Shown here in pieces: positions 33,896 through 45,717 of a stretch of 64,000 nt of DNA. The translations under genes were made by a program, and so were the position numbers. The DNA lies in assembly GCF_008728515.1 (NCBI RefSeq), contig NC_044989.1, positions 81,910,147 to 81,974,146 of the forward strand, read 5' to 3'. The stretch comes from Papio anubis. Lineage: Eukaryota > Chordata > Mammalia > Primates > Cercopithecidae. The notes beneath the pieces are model-generated. The model was not told where the DNA came from. It worked only from the letters and a program-made list of their open reading frames with translations, and did not search any database. Numbering within the stretch: the stretch's first letter is position 1; every line of letters begins with the position of its first letter.

Positions 33896-34525
33896 CATGA
33901 TCTGAAGTCTGCCCCCATCTCAGTCAAATATACACAAGTATTTTCAGAATATTCAACCAATTATCGTATTAATTAAATTAATAATCAAATTAGTTAATTG
34001 GTAATTTTTGAATTATCAAAGATATTTGATGTTCATATGTAATTCTGAGCCTGTAGAAATAAACTCATTCAATAAATACCATATAATTCCTGGTGTAGAT
34101 ATCTAACACTGTAAAGTAACTCATGTTTTATAAACTCTCTGGTAAACCACAATTGAAACAAAAAATGTTTCAAATTAAAACTCATTGTAACTTTTTATCC
34201 ATAATTTTTTCTAAACCCTTTTTGCAGATATTTTTCTTTCTAGGCTCTTTAACCTCTTGGGAGTAGCAAACATCTTAATTTTGCTTTTTAATGTATAAAA
34301 TTTGTGATTTATTTGGCCTAATTTAAAAATCATTCTGGTATCCTCGGATTTTTGTAATCAAGCTTATGCTATATCTCTTTTTCTCTCTTTCTTAATTTTA
34401 TCCAGTTAATCATATCCCCCTGGACTTCCTGTTTTCAGAATTCAGATTGCAATGTTTCTTTGATCAAGTGTTGGCATTTAATGTGCATATGTGGGGGTAT
34501 ACATGTGTACCTGTCAAAGCCGTTT
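33896..34525. other. AT-rich unique sequence
   Basis: Includes a short inverted-repeat-rich stretch around 33961-34000 (attaattaaattaataatc). No gene. Confidence 0.4.
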
Positions 34526-34540
34526 AAAATATTGAGGCCC

Positions 34541-34850
34541 TGGCCAGGTGCGGTGGCTCATGCTTATAATCCCAGCACTTTGGGAGGCCAAGGTGGGCAG
34601 ATCACCTGAGGTCGGGAGTTCGAAACCAGCCTAACCAACATGGAGAAACCCTGTCTCTACTAAAAATACAAAATTAGCCGGGCGTGGTGGCACATGCCTG
34701 TAATCCCAGCTACTACTGCCCCAGGAGTCTGAGGCAGGAGAATCGCTTGAACCTGGGAGGCGGAGGTTGCAGTGAGCCAAGAACGTACCATTGCACTCCA
34801 GCCTGTGCAACAAGAGTGAAACTCCATCTCAAAAAAAAAAAAAAAGAAAG
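34541..34850 (+). mobile_element. Alu element (AluS-like)
   Basis: Sense Alu with 'ggccaggtgcggtggctcat' start, both arms and an A-rich tail. Flanks aaaatattgaggccc (34526-34540) and aaaatactgaggccc (34851-34865) form a 15 bp target-site duplication with one mismatch. A small insertion, tactgcccca, lies in the right arm near 34713. Confidence 0.95.
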
Positions 34851-34865
34851 AAAATACTGAGGCCC

Positions 34866-37689
34866 CCTTCCCCCAATTACTCATGTACACATCATACCTG
34901 CCCATTAACATTGCAAAAAATATTTGAGTAAAACATATCTCAGTGGATATGGTCTTTAACCTAACAGTAGATTTTATTTGCTTTCTGTCCAAATATTAGG
35001 GAGACAATTCAGTAAGAAACACAGAACAAGAATGTAAGATTTATCCAAGGATATAAAAAATCTTGTGTGTGTGTATGTCTGTGTGTATTTGTGTTAATTC
35101 AGACCATTTTACTAAGTGTATAAATTGAAGATTTAGAAAACAAAACATTCACTTTTCATTTATGAGACAGTAGGAAGTCTAATGAGAAAAAAGAGTGTAT
35201 ATTCTGTTCAGAATCAGAGAAATGTTTCAATATTTTTTAGAAAAGTACTTTTAAAATTTTAATATTTTCCAGGATAATATTATAGTACTTATGTTTCATT
35301 ACACAAAACTTTTTATTACAAAGAATTATCATCCCCATTTCCATATAATGGCACATATTCAAAACTACTTTTGCTTTTGCCTTTTTGTTTGTTTGGTGTG
35401 TAATCATCTTTAGTCTTACTTATTTCAGTTTCTATGCTCACTTCAGATTCTAGCAGCAGTTAGATCATAGATATACCCCTTTCTCGAATTCAATCCTATG
35501 ATATGTGAAATTTAGACAGGCAATTGTATTCCATGCTGGGATTGGTAGTCAGTTGCCAGTTTGAATCAGAGCTTTGCTGTTCTGCAAATGTTTTAAACTT
35601 TTTCTGAACAAGGAAAGAAGACCACATCAGGGCTGTGAAACTGTAGGTCTTTCGCCATATGACCACCCTGTCAATAGCAGATACGGAATCACTGTGGAGT
35701 CATAAGAAGAAGAGGGGTTACAAATAAGACAACTTTTTCTAAAGCTCTTCAAATCAATGTTTCTTCAAATTGATATACTTTTCTTAGAGAAACAGGGACA
35801 TGGGATTACTTTTTCTTTCAACAAATTCAAAACTGAGTGAATCAGGGAACAGTTCAAATGTAAAAGTAATGGGAGGCCACAAGCAGATGTACTTAAACCT
35901 CCCCTCAGTGTTTTGCATGTGATAAATATCAGTGGACACTGGAATGAGAGGAAGAGAATTTTCCAGAATCACAGAATGACAGATCAGTTGCCCTTTGTTC
36001 AGACCTAAGTGACAGAAAGGGGTGAATTGAGAAATGAAACAAAAATAAACCAATTCCATACACTAAATTAACTGTGCAAAGCCTATGGCTGAGCATTAAT
36101 AAAGTGCATGATGAAAAGCAGAAAAAAATTGTTATGTCTAAACTAAAGGCCGAGTTTTCAAAGACATTAGAGAAAATTAAAAATAAGCAGGATGAGACAG
36201 TGAGAGACAATTGCCAGAATGCTGATAACTTGGAAGAAAAACAAGCAATTCTGTGGTAAGGTAAAAACAAGGATTTATAGAATGCATCCCTATACATCTG
36301 TATCTGGACAGAAATTCAAATAATTTAGTAGATTATGAAAAGTTAATTATTTTTGTAGTAAGTTACCTTTTAGAGTAGGGGCTGTAATTTATTTCATACT
36401 AAATAGTATGTCTGTTATTTCAGAAACTGTTCTGTGGATTGCAAATTAGAAAGGATTAGACTTTGCTCTTGCTATCCATTGACTAATATCCATTTTTTTT
36501 TTCTTTATAGTTACTAATACATATCAGAGGAAAGCAACCCAATTCTACTGAAAATGTCAAAGTGAATGTTAATTTAAAAAATAACTATTGCTTCAGATTC
36601 TTGTATTTTTAAGTTTTCTAGGTGATGGAATTTTAATTTGTTTTCCTACTTAGAGAAATGTTTTGACCTGAACTTGTTTGGAATTTAATACGCCCACACA
36701 TCCATAAAATTGCAACTTTTAAGCACTTCTAACAGATGATCCAGCTGATGGCAGGATGACACTGATGATCTGTTTTTTTCAAATTAAACATTACTCCAGC
36801 TGCCACAGTTGTGCTGAATAGAAAGGAAAACTGTAAACAATGAATCCTGAGGCATATAAAAATTAAGTATCTGTCTGCTTGAAGAAGAGACTGATAATGA
36901 ACGTTCTTAGCAGTTAGCTATGTGGACCATTCATTTGTCACTTGGTGTATAGTAAATAAAGCAGTGCTTTTATTGTTATTTATATTTTCACAAGCATGAA
37001 TGGCCTAGACAACTAGACCAAAAGCCCTCAAAAGTAGAGAGTATATTCCAATGTTTATATGTTCAATGTTTGGCAAAGTTGCCTACATTTAGTAGAAGTG
37101 AGGTAGTATCAAACTCAAATAAAATATAGAGATGAATCATTGAAATTAAATGTTGTATTTGGGAGGAAAGAACTGTAATTCAGGGCATATACACAAACCA
37201 GGTGGTCTTCTGTGCATCTAAAGAAAATAACAAGAAAGTTAAAGATTGTATAAAAAGAAGAAACTTTCAAGATGAAAACATCAGTTTAAATGTCCAAGGT
37301 AACTATACAATTCTGCTTTTGTTTCTGCAAATATATTAATATATACTTTTGTTGTAATCTATATTTCTTAAAATTAATATCTGAATTCTCTGAATTTGAA
37401 TTTTGATATTTTATGCTTTTTAAAATAGCTAAACATAAAATATAAAGTATACGAGGTTTGAAAATAAGACTATAGCCAAAGGAATACGATGTATATATTA
37501 CCCACCCCCACATTAATGTGGTATATTAATAGCAAAGTAATAGACCTTATAACAATAAAAGATGTGTTAACGAAAACAGTGATTGATGCATAGTAATAAA
37601 CAATTTGCCATAAAAACTCTCTAAACTCTTTTATGCCTAATAATATAGCTTCGAAAGATATAAAACAAAAATATACCTAATAGGAGAAA
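34866..37689. other. 2.8 kb AT-rich unique sequence
   Basis: No named repeat and no convincing gene. Both strands of 35784-36297 have open frames that overlap antisense; the plus-strand 36074-36259 frame (61 codons, Lys/Glu-rich) lacks a domain and a Kozak context. A TG-rich tract lies at 35065-35095. Confidence 0.4.
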
Positions 37690-38061
37690 TTTCAAGAACA
37701 TGTTATTGAATTTATCAACACAATGGAGAAGAGTTTTCTAAGAAAGAAAGAAAAACATTAAATACAAAAAATAATGAGGATATACAGAAGTTATGAACAG
37801 ACATTCTAGAACACAGAACTTGCAAATTATAAGGTTAAAATTTTTTCTAATTCATACATGCGACATTTTTCTTAAAATGGAACGGGAGGTACTTTATTAA
37901 TGCTCAATAAATTTGAAGGACCATATGTCATAAGCTCATACTCTCTATAACTCCTTTAAATGCTCAGAAACCAAAGATATTTTACATAAGCTTTTATATT
38001 TGAGAATTATTAAAGTTCCTTCTAAATAAGTCTTGGATTCAATAATAAATATTTTACTAAA
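37690..38061 (+). mobile_element. Old L1M ORF2 segment, left of LTR
   Basis: Weak but ordered L1 ORF2 endonuclease-region blocks ('acattctagaacacagaact', 'catacatgcgacatttttct', 'gaaggaccatatgtcataag'). It continues after the LTR at 38419. Confidence 0.55.
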
Positions 38062-38418
38062 TGTATTAGTCTATTCTTACACTGCTAATAAAGTCATACC
38101 CAAGACTGGGTAATTTATAAAGGAAATAGGCTTAATGGACTCACAGTTCCACATGGCTGGAGAGACCTCATGATCATGGCAAAAGACAAAGAGTAAAGGA
38201 ACGTTTTAAATAGTGACGGACAAGAAAGCTTGTGCAGGGGAACTCCCATTTATAAAACCATCACATCTCCTGAGATTCATTTACTACCCCGAGAACAGTA
38301 TTGGGGAAACCAGCCCAATGATTCAATTTTCTCCATCTGGCCCTACCCTTAACATGTGGGGATTATTACAATTCCAGGTGAGACTTGGGGGTTGTGGGGA
38401 CACAGCCAAACCATATCA
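38062..38418 (-). mobile_element. THE1/MST-type MaLR solo LTR
   Basis: Complete antisense LTR from tgtattagtctattcttaca to ccatatca: 'caagactgggtaatttataa', 'ttgtgcaggggaactccc', 'aaaaccatcacatctcctga' and 'gtggggacacagccaaacc'. CTAAA directly flanks both ends (38057-38061 and 38419-38423), a perfect 5 bp target-site duplication. Solo LTR. Confidence 0.92.
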
Positions 38419-39101
38419 CTAAAACATTTATAAATTTAATCAAAAGAAAAACATGAAAATTCTACATAACATAACGTGTGGGTACAGCTAAAGTAGTACT
38501 TCAAGGTAATTTTATCTTAAATGCTTATTGGGATAATCATCTAAATTAGGAAGTTAGAATAAGGAAAAAACATTGTAAAAACTGCAAGAAGAAATGGAAT
38601 TAAATATAGTGGTAAATATTAACTAAATATAAAACATACAGTAAAGAGGAGAAAATGACTGTAAGTATATTATTTAAGAGAAAAAAGTACATAGATAAGC
38701 CTCTGGAAGATTGACCAGGAAAAATGAGAAAAACCCTGATTATCATTATTAAAAAGGTCATATTTCATTAGAAAAAGAGAAGAGTTAGGCAACATAAGAG
38801 GATATTATTTAAAAAAAAATCTTTGAAAACATAGATACTGAGCAGTGTTCAGTAATTAAGGCGAGAGTGTTTTCCAGAATGTCCATTTCTAACCATATCG
38901 GCATCTAAAGAAAGTGAAAAGGTTTTGAAAGAATACACAAGGCCTAAACTGCTCTGTTGACAGTGTCACACAAATTTTAGGAAGAAATGATTCCTATATT
39001 ATGCAAACTATTCCACTGAGTGAAAAGAGAGTAAAAATTCTTTTCAACTGGTTTTATAAGACTAGAATAACCTTACACCCAAATTAGATAAGGACAGTAG
39101 A
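38419..39101 (+). mobile_element. Old L1M ORF2 segment, right of LTR
   Basis: 'ggtacagctaaagtagtact' (38481), 'ataagcctctggaagattga' (38695) and 'tatgcaaactattccactga' (39000), followed by 'aagactagaataaccttaca', track the L1 ORF2 linker and early RT region. Heavily mutated, no frame. Confidence 0.65.
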
Positions 39102-39657
39102 TTTACTAGCCAGGGTTTTTTAAATAAACAAAACCAACAGGATGTATATATGGAAAGAAATGTATTAAAAGGAATTCACTGTCATGATTATGAATACTGG
39201 AAAATCCCAATGTCTGCAGGGTGAGTCAACAAGCTGGATCCCCAGGAAAGCCAATGGTGCAAATTCTAGTTGAGCTGAAAAGCTTGAGGACAAGGAGAAT
39301 AGACACTTTAGTTCCTGTCCTGAGGGCCAAAAACTCAAGACCCAGGTTGAACTGATGTTTCAGTTCAAGTTTGAAGGTAAGAAAAAGCCAATGTCCCAGT
39401 TTGAAAGCAATCAGGCAGGAAGAATTCTCTCTTAGTCAGAAGAGGTTCAGCTTTTAGTTCTATTCAGGCCTTTAACTGACTGACCGAGGCTCATCCACAT
39501 TAGGGAGAGCAGTCTGCATTACTAAGTCTACAGATTTAAATGTTAATCACATCCAAAACACCCTGACACTCTCATGGAAATACTCAGGAAAATATTTGAC
39601 CAACTATGTGGGCAACCAGTGGCCCAGTCAAGTTTACAAATAAAATTAGCCATCACA
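39102..39657 (-). mobile_element. Old LTR with TGTGATGGTTAATTTT-type start (MaLR-like)
   Basis: The minus strand begins tgtgatggctaattttattt, then 'aacttgactgggccactggt', 'gttggtcaaatattttcctg', 'aggcctgaatagaactaaaa' and ends with '..ggctagtaaa'. I know this as a common mammalian LTR-like repeat ending in CTAATACA, but I do not recall its formal name. Internal direct repeats (around 39255-39400) are as usual for it. Confidence 0.65.
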
Positions 39658-39704
39658 ATATACAAAAAATTAGTTAACAATATTACTTATAAATATACAT
39701 GTAG

Positions 39705-40002
39705 CTGCTGGGCGCAGTGGCTGACACCTGTAATCCCAACACTTTGGGAGGCTGGGGCAGGAGGATCAACTTGAGGTCAGGAGTTTCCTGGCCAACATGG
39801 TGAAATGCCTATCTCTACTAAAAATACAAAACTTAGCTGGGCATGGTGGGGTGTGCCTGTAATCCCAGCTACTCGGGAGGCTGAGGCACGAGACTCACGT
39901 GAACCTGGGAGAAAGAGGTTGCAGTGAGCAGAGATCACACTTCTACACTCCAGCCTGGGCAACAAAGTGAGACTCCATCTCAAAAAAAAAAAAAAAAAAA
40001 AA
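39705..40002 (+). mobile_element. Alu element (AluS-like)
   Basis: Sense Alu: 'tgggcgcagtggctgacacc', shortened left arm ('gagtttcctggccaacatgg'), linker, right arm, poly-A 39982-40002, then a TA/CA microsatellite. Confidence 0.94.
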
Positions 40003-40041
40003 GTTGTGTATATATATATACACACATGCACACACACACAG
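40003..40041. repeat. (TA)n(CA)n microsatellite at Alu tail
   Basis: Starts directly behind the Alu poly-A: gttgtgtatatatatatac then cacacatgcacacacacac. A typical tail-derived microsatellite. Confidence 0.93.
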
Positions 40042-40535
40042 AAAATCCTAAATTTATAATCATCAAATCAAAACCATGAGGGCCTATGACTGTACATGTA
40101 TATGTATATATCCATATATTTTTAACTTATTTGCACACAGTAGAAAAGAAGCGTATTATCATTGTAAAATGCAGAAAAATGGGTATCATTTATTTAACAT
40201 AGTTACATATATATGTATACATCTTTAAAAATTTAATTAGAAGAAAATATACTCAGCCTGATGAAATACAAAATGAACCAGCAATTTTTATCTTTATGGT
40301 AAAATCTTAAAGACTTTATGTTAAGAATCAGGAATAAGATAATAATTGCCAATATTAATGTTCTTTTTAACTTGTACTTTCCTAGGTTTTCCTTAAGTGA
40401 ACTGAAGCAAGAAAAATGAATGAAATATATGAAGATTAGAAAAATAGAAAGTCTAATATTACTATCTGTAGGCATGATAATTATTTCTTCTACATTTAAA
40501 CCAATAAGAGAATTTACCCATATTAAGCATGTAAT
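40042..40535. other. AT-rich sequence, no recognised feature
   Basis: AT-rich with several ATATATG-type short palindromes. No gene. Confidence 0.4.
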
Positions 40536-41700
40536 TAGAAAATAAAATTATATTTTAAAAGATTTTAAAATTATGTAATTTGACTCAGAGTTAAAATAAA
40601 TGTGAAACTAACAGAAACCTGAATGGAATTATGAAGAAAATTAATACTACTGAAAAAGGATTAAGATAAAAGAACAATGCCCTACATTCATGAGGAGGGT
40701 GATTATATTTTAGAAATATCAATTATTTCTAAATTCTCTATAAATGTAATACTATTACAACCAAAGAAAACTGAAAAACTAGTTCTAAGTGACATGTAGA
40801 TAATTAAAGTGCCAATAATAAAGTGATTTTGAATAAGAGCAAGGTGTGTGTGTCCTACTTTGAGATCAAGATGTATCATTAAATGATAGAAATTAAAATG
40901 AAGGAAAATGACAGATACAAACTCATGTAACAAAGTCAAATCCAGAAACATTTTGCACGCCTAAATCTTAATGTGTAAATTAGGTGGCAATGTAGAAGAC
41001 TGGAGAAAGAAGATTGTTTAACAAGCACTGCTAATATAATTGGTTTCCACATTAAAAAAAAATAAGTCATTCTCAACATATAATGAAAATTCCAAGTGCA
41101 TTAATTAATAAATACAAAAATAAACTTCAAAATATGAGAGAATATCAATATATATTTGGGAAATGAAAGAATTTCTCAAAAAAGAGATGAAAGGCACTTA
41201 GTATAAAATAAAACTGATCACATTTAATGTTAATAAAAAATAATCTACCCAAATATAACAGAAAATATGAAAAGACAACCAGAACAGGGAGAAAATATTT
41301 ACCACTTACTGGTATGAGAAAGACAAAATTCAGACTATATATAATACAGTCTACGAATCAATCAGAGTCACAAACACACACACACACAGCCCAATAGAAA
41401 GTACACAAAAGATACAAACAAGCAATTTATGGAAGAAACATGATTGACTAATAAACGGTTGTGAAGATACAGAACTTTAACAGTAATGATGGTAATGCAA
41501 AATAATCAAATTTTTCATAAAAATAAAATATTACATGGAATACAATTTTATTTTTATTAGATTTACAGTTTGTTTTTTTATTCAACTATGCCAATTCCAA
41601 CGTTAGGGGAAGATGTAAAGCACTCCTTTGTACTGCTGAAGTGTAAATATTAAGAAACCCTCACATAAGCACGTTGGGAGATATAGAAATAAATGTTAAT
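40536..41700 (+). mobile_element. Ancient L1M (L1ME-like) 3' half
   Basis: Late blocks are recognisable: 'gaaaagacaaccagaacagg' (41269), 'gagaaaatatttaccactta' (41290), 'tctacgaatcaatcagagtc' (41351), 'gcccaatagaaagtacacaa' (41389) and 'tttgtactgctgaagtgtaa' (41627). The first half is weaker. A short (CA)n tract lies at 41370-41387. No coding capacity. Confidence 0.6.
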
Positions 41701-42165
41701 ACCCACATTGTTTTTAAAAGAAAAACCAAAAAATCTAAAATCTTCTCCCTAGTAGCATGGAAAAAATAAATTGTTTTTTATTTTTGTAATGAAATGCTCT
41801 AGTATGTTCTTTTTTTTTTTTTTTTAACAGTATTTTAACTCTTAGTCTGAGCTTAGTCACTGTATGAACTTTACATATTTTATACATTTTAAATAGTGGC
41901 TTACATTATGCTGGAGAAACAGAAGAACACTGTACTACTTATGGGATACCAGGGATTGTATTGCGCTTTTGAGGAGGCACGTCCTTCAGCTGAAGATCAC
42001 TACTCCTTCCGGGCGGCTACCCTAAACAACTCTGTGTTCTCTGAATAACACAGTGCCCAGAAAACAGCCATCCTAGAAGTACAATTCTCATTTAGTCATG
42101 TTTATTTTTCGTCTGAATGACTGCTGAAATCTATCCGTTCTTTTGATGTCTGCAGTCATCAGCTG
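41701..42165. other. No recognised feature; poly-T run
   Basis: T run at 41811-41826. Nothing else recognised. Confidence 0.4.
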
Positions 42166-42832
42166 CCATCGTTTTTCACCTGGATAACTGCAAAAATTTC
42201 TTACTTGGTCTCTATATACCTATTTATGGTGCTTTCCAATCTGTTCTCTACACCGCATTGCAGCTGAAGGGGTAGTTTAATTTAAAAGTCAACAGCCAAG
42301 ACTTTTACATGGTTTTCTGTTTTACTGATAAGGAAGTTAAAATATGTAATCTGATTTTACATGATTTTGTAATTGTGTATGACCTTACCTTTGTCTAACT
42401 CTTGTTCACGGTACTTCAGTTACCACCAGTATTTTAATTTTTACAGTCTGCCATGTTTCCTTCTAAGTCAGCACCTTGCATGTGCTGTTTCCTCTACTTC
42501 AAGCAGACTTTCAGTCTCTCTTGGCTTCATAAACTTCTCATATTTCTTCATTTCTTCACTCAGATTCACTGCTGAGGAAAGCCCTCTGTGAATCTCTACA
42601 CTACATCTTTCCTTCTGTTGTATGCTTTCATGGTTTCTTATCACTTTTCGTCATTGTACTAATCTCTGCTTGTAATAATGATCCAAATACATAATTTATA
42701 ATTTGATTAATATCTCCTTTTCCCACCATGTTGAATAGCAATTATGTCTGCTACAGGCCTCCTGCTATCAATGTTTGCTAGTACAGCACTAATAGAGCTG
42801 GCGCTCAATAAATAATTGCTGTGTAAGAGATA
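42166..42832 (+). mobile_element. L2 LINE 3' end
   Basis: Classic L2 3' order: 'ctggataactgcaaaaattt', 'cttacttggtctctatatac', 'gtgctttccaatctgttctc', 'tgaccttacctttgtctaac', 'caccttgcatgtgctgtttcc', 'gaggaaagccctctgtgaat' and the end 'tgctagtacagcactaatag ... gcgctcaataaataattgc'. Old and non-coding. One of the better preserved L2 ends in the window. Confidence 0.88.
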
Positions 42833-42896
42833 TAAAAAATTGACTCAATAAGAATTCCATTTAGAGAAAGCCCTGAATTAAACAAAAATTAGGAAA

Positions 42897-43166
42897 ATCT
42901 TTGGAAGGCCAAGGCAGGCAGATCACGAAGTCAAGAGATCGAGACCATCCAGGCCAACATGGTGAAACCCCATCTCTACCAAAAATACAAAAATTAGCTG
43001 GGCATCGTGGCGTACTCCTGTAGTCCCAGCTACTCAGGAGGCCGAGGCAGGAGGATTGCTTGAACCTGAGAGGGGGAGGTTGCAGTGAGCCGAGATTGTG
43101 CTACTGCACTCCAGCCTGGCGACAAAGTGAGACTCCATCTAAAAAAAAAAAAAAAAAAAAAAAAAA
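42897..43166 (+). mobile_element. 5'-truncated Alu
   Basis: Begins inside the left arm at 'ctttggaaggccaaggcag', missing the first 40 or so bases. Full right arm, poly-A 43140-43166. Confidence 0.93.
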
Positions 43167-43217
43167 GGTAAGTATTTTAGGGTGAAACTCCAAGGGTACC
43201 TGAACATACAAGATATT

Positions 43218-43330
43218 TCTATGAAGGAGAAGACAGATGAAATATAGAAGGAGGAGAAGGAGAAGGAAATAGAAGAGAAAGAACAGGGGAGAGAAAGGAG
43301 GAGGGCAAAGATGAGATGTAGGAATAGAAG
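43218..43330. repeat. GA-rich low-complexity tract
   Basis: Purine-rich on the plus strand (aggaggagaaggagaagga and similar). Confidence 0.85.
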
Positions 43331-43434
43331 AAGGAATTTTAAAAATTGGTAAGATCGGTGAGGAAAAAACTAAGGAGGTAAAATATGTATACAGTGTTAC
43401 TCAATTATTCATTATTTCATGTATTTACTAACTA

Positions 43435-43610
43435 ATTCAGCTATTATTTATTGTACATTTACCATATGCTAGCCACAAAGGCTACAGCAATAAGCAAAAC
43501 AGATTATTTTCCCCCAGTTTATAATATAATGAATATAAATATTTAAACAATGAATACATGAGCAAGAGCATTTTAGATAGTGCCATGCTCTGCGGAGCCA
43601 AACAGGATGT
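43435..43610 (+). mobile_element. Ancient dispersed repeat (L2/MIR3-like)
   Basis: 'ttattgtacatttaccatat', 'gctagccacaaaggctacag' and 'caataagcaaaacagatta' match the 'stage of growing list' of the same old repeat type as 31385-31735. Diverged. Confidence 0.45.
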
Positions 43611-43686
43611 ATTGCCATAAGCCTACATGGATGATGGAGAAAGAGTTTGGGATGTACTCCCCTCTCAATATTGAGTAAAATTCTTT

Positions 43687-43999
43687 TTTTTTTTTTTTTT
43701 TTTTTTTTTGTTTTTTGAGCCAGGAGTCTCGCTCTGTCGCCAGGCTGGAGTACAGTGGCGGATCTCAGCTCACTGCAAGCTCCGCTACTCCGGGTTGCTC
43801 ACCATTCTCCTGCCTCAGCCTCCCCGAGTAGCTGGGACTACAGGCACTCGCCACCTCGCCCGGCTAGTTTTGTATTTTTTAGTAGAGGCGGGGTTTCACC
43901 GTGTTAGCAGCCAGGATGGTCTCGATCTCCCGACCTGGTGATCCGCCCGTCTCAGCTCCCAAGTGCTGGGATTACAGGCTTGAGCCACCGCGCCCGGCC
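43687..43999 (-). mobile_element. Young AluY, AluYR-like (Old World monkey type?)
   Basis: Antisense AluY with a long T run (43687-43709). Flanked by a perfect 14 bp target-site duplication gagtaaaattcttt (43673-43686 and 44000-44013). Diagnostic-looking states on the plus strand are 'cacctcgcccggctagtttt', 'gtattttttagtagagg' and 'acaggcttgagccaccgcgc'. From memory these mark AluY subfamilies expanded in Old World monkeys. Several single-base indels ('ccgctactccgggttgctc', 'gttagcagccagg') are unusual for so young a copy and may be sequencing errors or real. Confidence 0.93.
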
Positions 44000-44013
44000 G
44001 AGTAAAATTCTTT

Positions 44014-45061
44014 AAAGAAACCAATAATAACAATGTAAAAGCAGATTTCTGCACTTAAATGATTGTCAGTCAGACTGAGGCTGCACGAAATAAAGATACA
44101 CAAAGTGAAACAGAAGAGAGAGCAGCAACTCATGGGAATGGGTAGAAACTGTGGCCAACTTTCTAGACTGACAAAGAGTTAGAAAAATGCTAGCTTTAGC
44201 TGATACCAGTTCAACATTTGCAATGTGTTTAAATTATCTAAAATAAATCAAAATATTGTAGTTCATCACTCAAGCCCACAAAAGAAAGAATATGGTCACA
44301 TGTGATACAGAGGTTATGACCTTATGGCTTCTTTGATGAAACAATATAACATTTAAAAGCTGGATTTTGAGGAGATCAGAGTTAAAGTACAATATATTTA
44401 ATCTAAAAGAAATAACATTTTAGAGAACATCTTATTATCTTGATCTTGTCTGTATTTTTTAAATAGAAGAACAAAAATTTTAGAAGTAAATAATTTGCTA
44501 GCTGGGAAAAAAAAAATGCCATCTATTGAAGATTCAATAGAAGAAGAGATGAAGTAATGGAGTAAGAAACAAATGAATTCATTGCTTTCTTATTTTTCTT
44601 TGGAATCAATGAAGAAAACAAACATTAGGTATAACAAACAGCTTCCATTTGCCACTTCAGGTTCATTTTCCCCCTTCTCCACCTTGCTATGTGTCCATTA
44701 TAGTTGGCCTACGTAAACTATGTCTAGAGTTCATATGCCAGTAGGATTCAGAAGGATTTGGATAATGAGGACCCTTCCGTAAGATAAGAAAGAGGGAGGA
44801 GAGTGAGGCAGATATTTTTCCCTAGCTCTCTTGCTGCAACACAACACTTGTATGGGATGACCACACAATTTCTCTTCCAAACTGGAACATACTTGAAACT
44901 GAAAGAGGCACTACTAATGGTTCTACTTGCGCAATAGGGATAAAGCTCAACTAGCACAAATCTATATGTATGTTCATCCTAACTTGGGCTATAATCCTCA
45001 GTAAATCACATTGTTCCTACAATTCCCTCCTCTTCTGGGCACCAGCTACCTCTGCTTCCTC
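44014..45061. other. Unique sequence, no recognised feature
   Basis: AT-rich. No gene or repeat recognised. Confidence 0.4.
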
Positions 45062-45243
45062 TAGTCCACTGTTTCTCAAACATTATCGTGCATCAGAGTC
45101 ACCTGTGAAAACAAATTGCTGCACACCAATCTCAATTAGAGTTTCTAATTCAGGGGTGGATTCTGAAAACTTGAGTGTCTAATTAATTCCCAGGTGAAGC
45201 TGATGCTGATGGTCCATGTTTCAAGCTTTGAGTATCACTGTCC
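45062..45243. mobile_element. MER5A-type hAT DNA transposon relic
   Basis: 'ccactgtttctcaaacatta' at the left and 'tttgagtatcactgtcc' at the right are near inverted ends. Between them are 'tcagagtcacctgtgaaaac', 'ctaattcaggggtggattct' and 'cccaggtgaagctgatgctg', the MER5A signature. Non-autonomous, no transposase. Confidence 0.85.
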
Positions 45244-45412
45244 TCATCCTTTCAGCTTTGGTGCTACTAGCTGTTGGTCTCTGCACGGTCACAAGAAGTC
45301 CTCTTATATTTGTTCACCGTTTTGCATATGTCCTCTCTGTAAATAATTTTCCTTTATTTATTTAGATTACTATGCAATTATGAAAATCAGAGTTTCATCA
45401 TTATAGATTCTT

Positions 45413-45705
45413 TTTTTTTTTTTTTTTTTTTTTTTGAGACGGAGTCTCACGCTGTCGCCCAGGTTGGAGTGCAGTGGCGCGATCTCGGCTCACTGCAAGC
45501 TCCGCCTCCTGGGTTCACGCCATTCTCCTGCCTCAGCCTCCTGAGTAGCTGGGACTACAGGCGCCCGCCACCGCGCCTGGCTAATTTTTTGTATTTTTAG
45601 TAGAGACGGGGTTTCACTGTGGTCTCGATCTCCTGACCTTGTGATCCGCCTGCCTCGGCCTCCCAAAGTGCTGGGATTACAGGCGTGAGCCACCGCGCCC
45701 GGCCG
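45413..45705 (-). mobile_element. AluY with internal 12-13 bp deletion (AluYc-like?)
   Basis: Antisense AluY, T run 45413-45435, intact ends. Flanked by a perfect 12 bp duplication ttatagattctt (45401-45412 and 45706-45717). Reads 'gtttcactgtggtctcgatc', so the usual ttagccaggat segment is absent, a deletion seen in some young AluY subfamilies. Confidence 0.95.
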
Positions 45706-45717
45706 TTATAGATTCTT

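Noticed and set aside
35929..36297. 122-codon minus-strand frame and the overlapping 61-codon Lys/Glu-rich plus-strand frame (36074-36259)
   Set aside because: Mutually antisense, no known domain; a short charged frame in AT-rich DNA is expected by chance. Conservation data would be needed to revive it.
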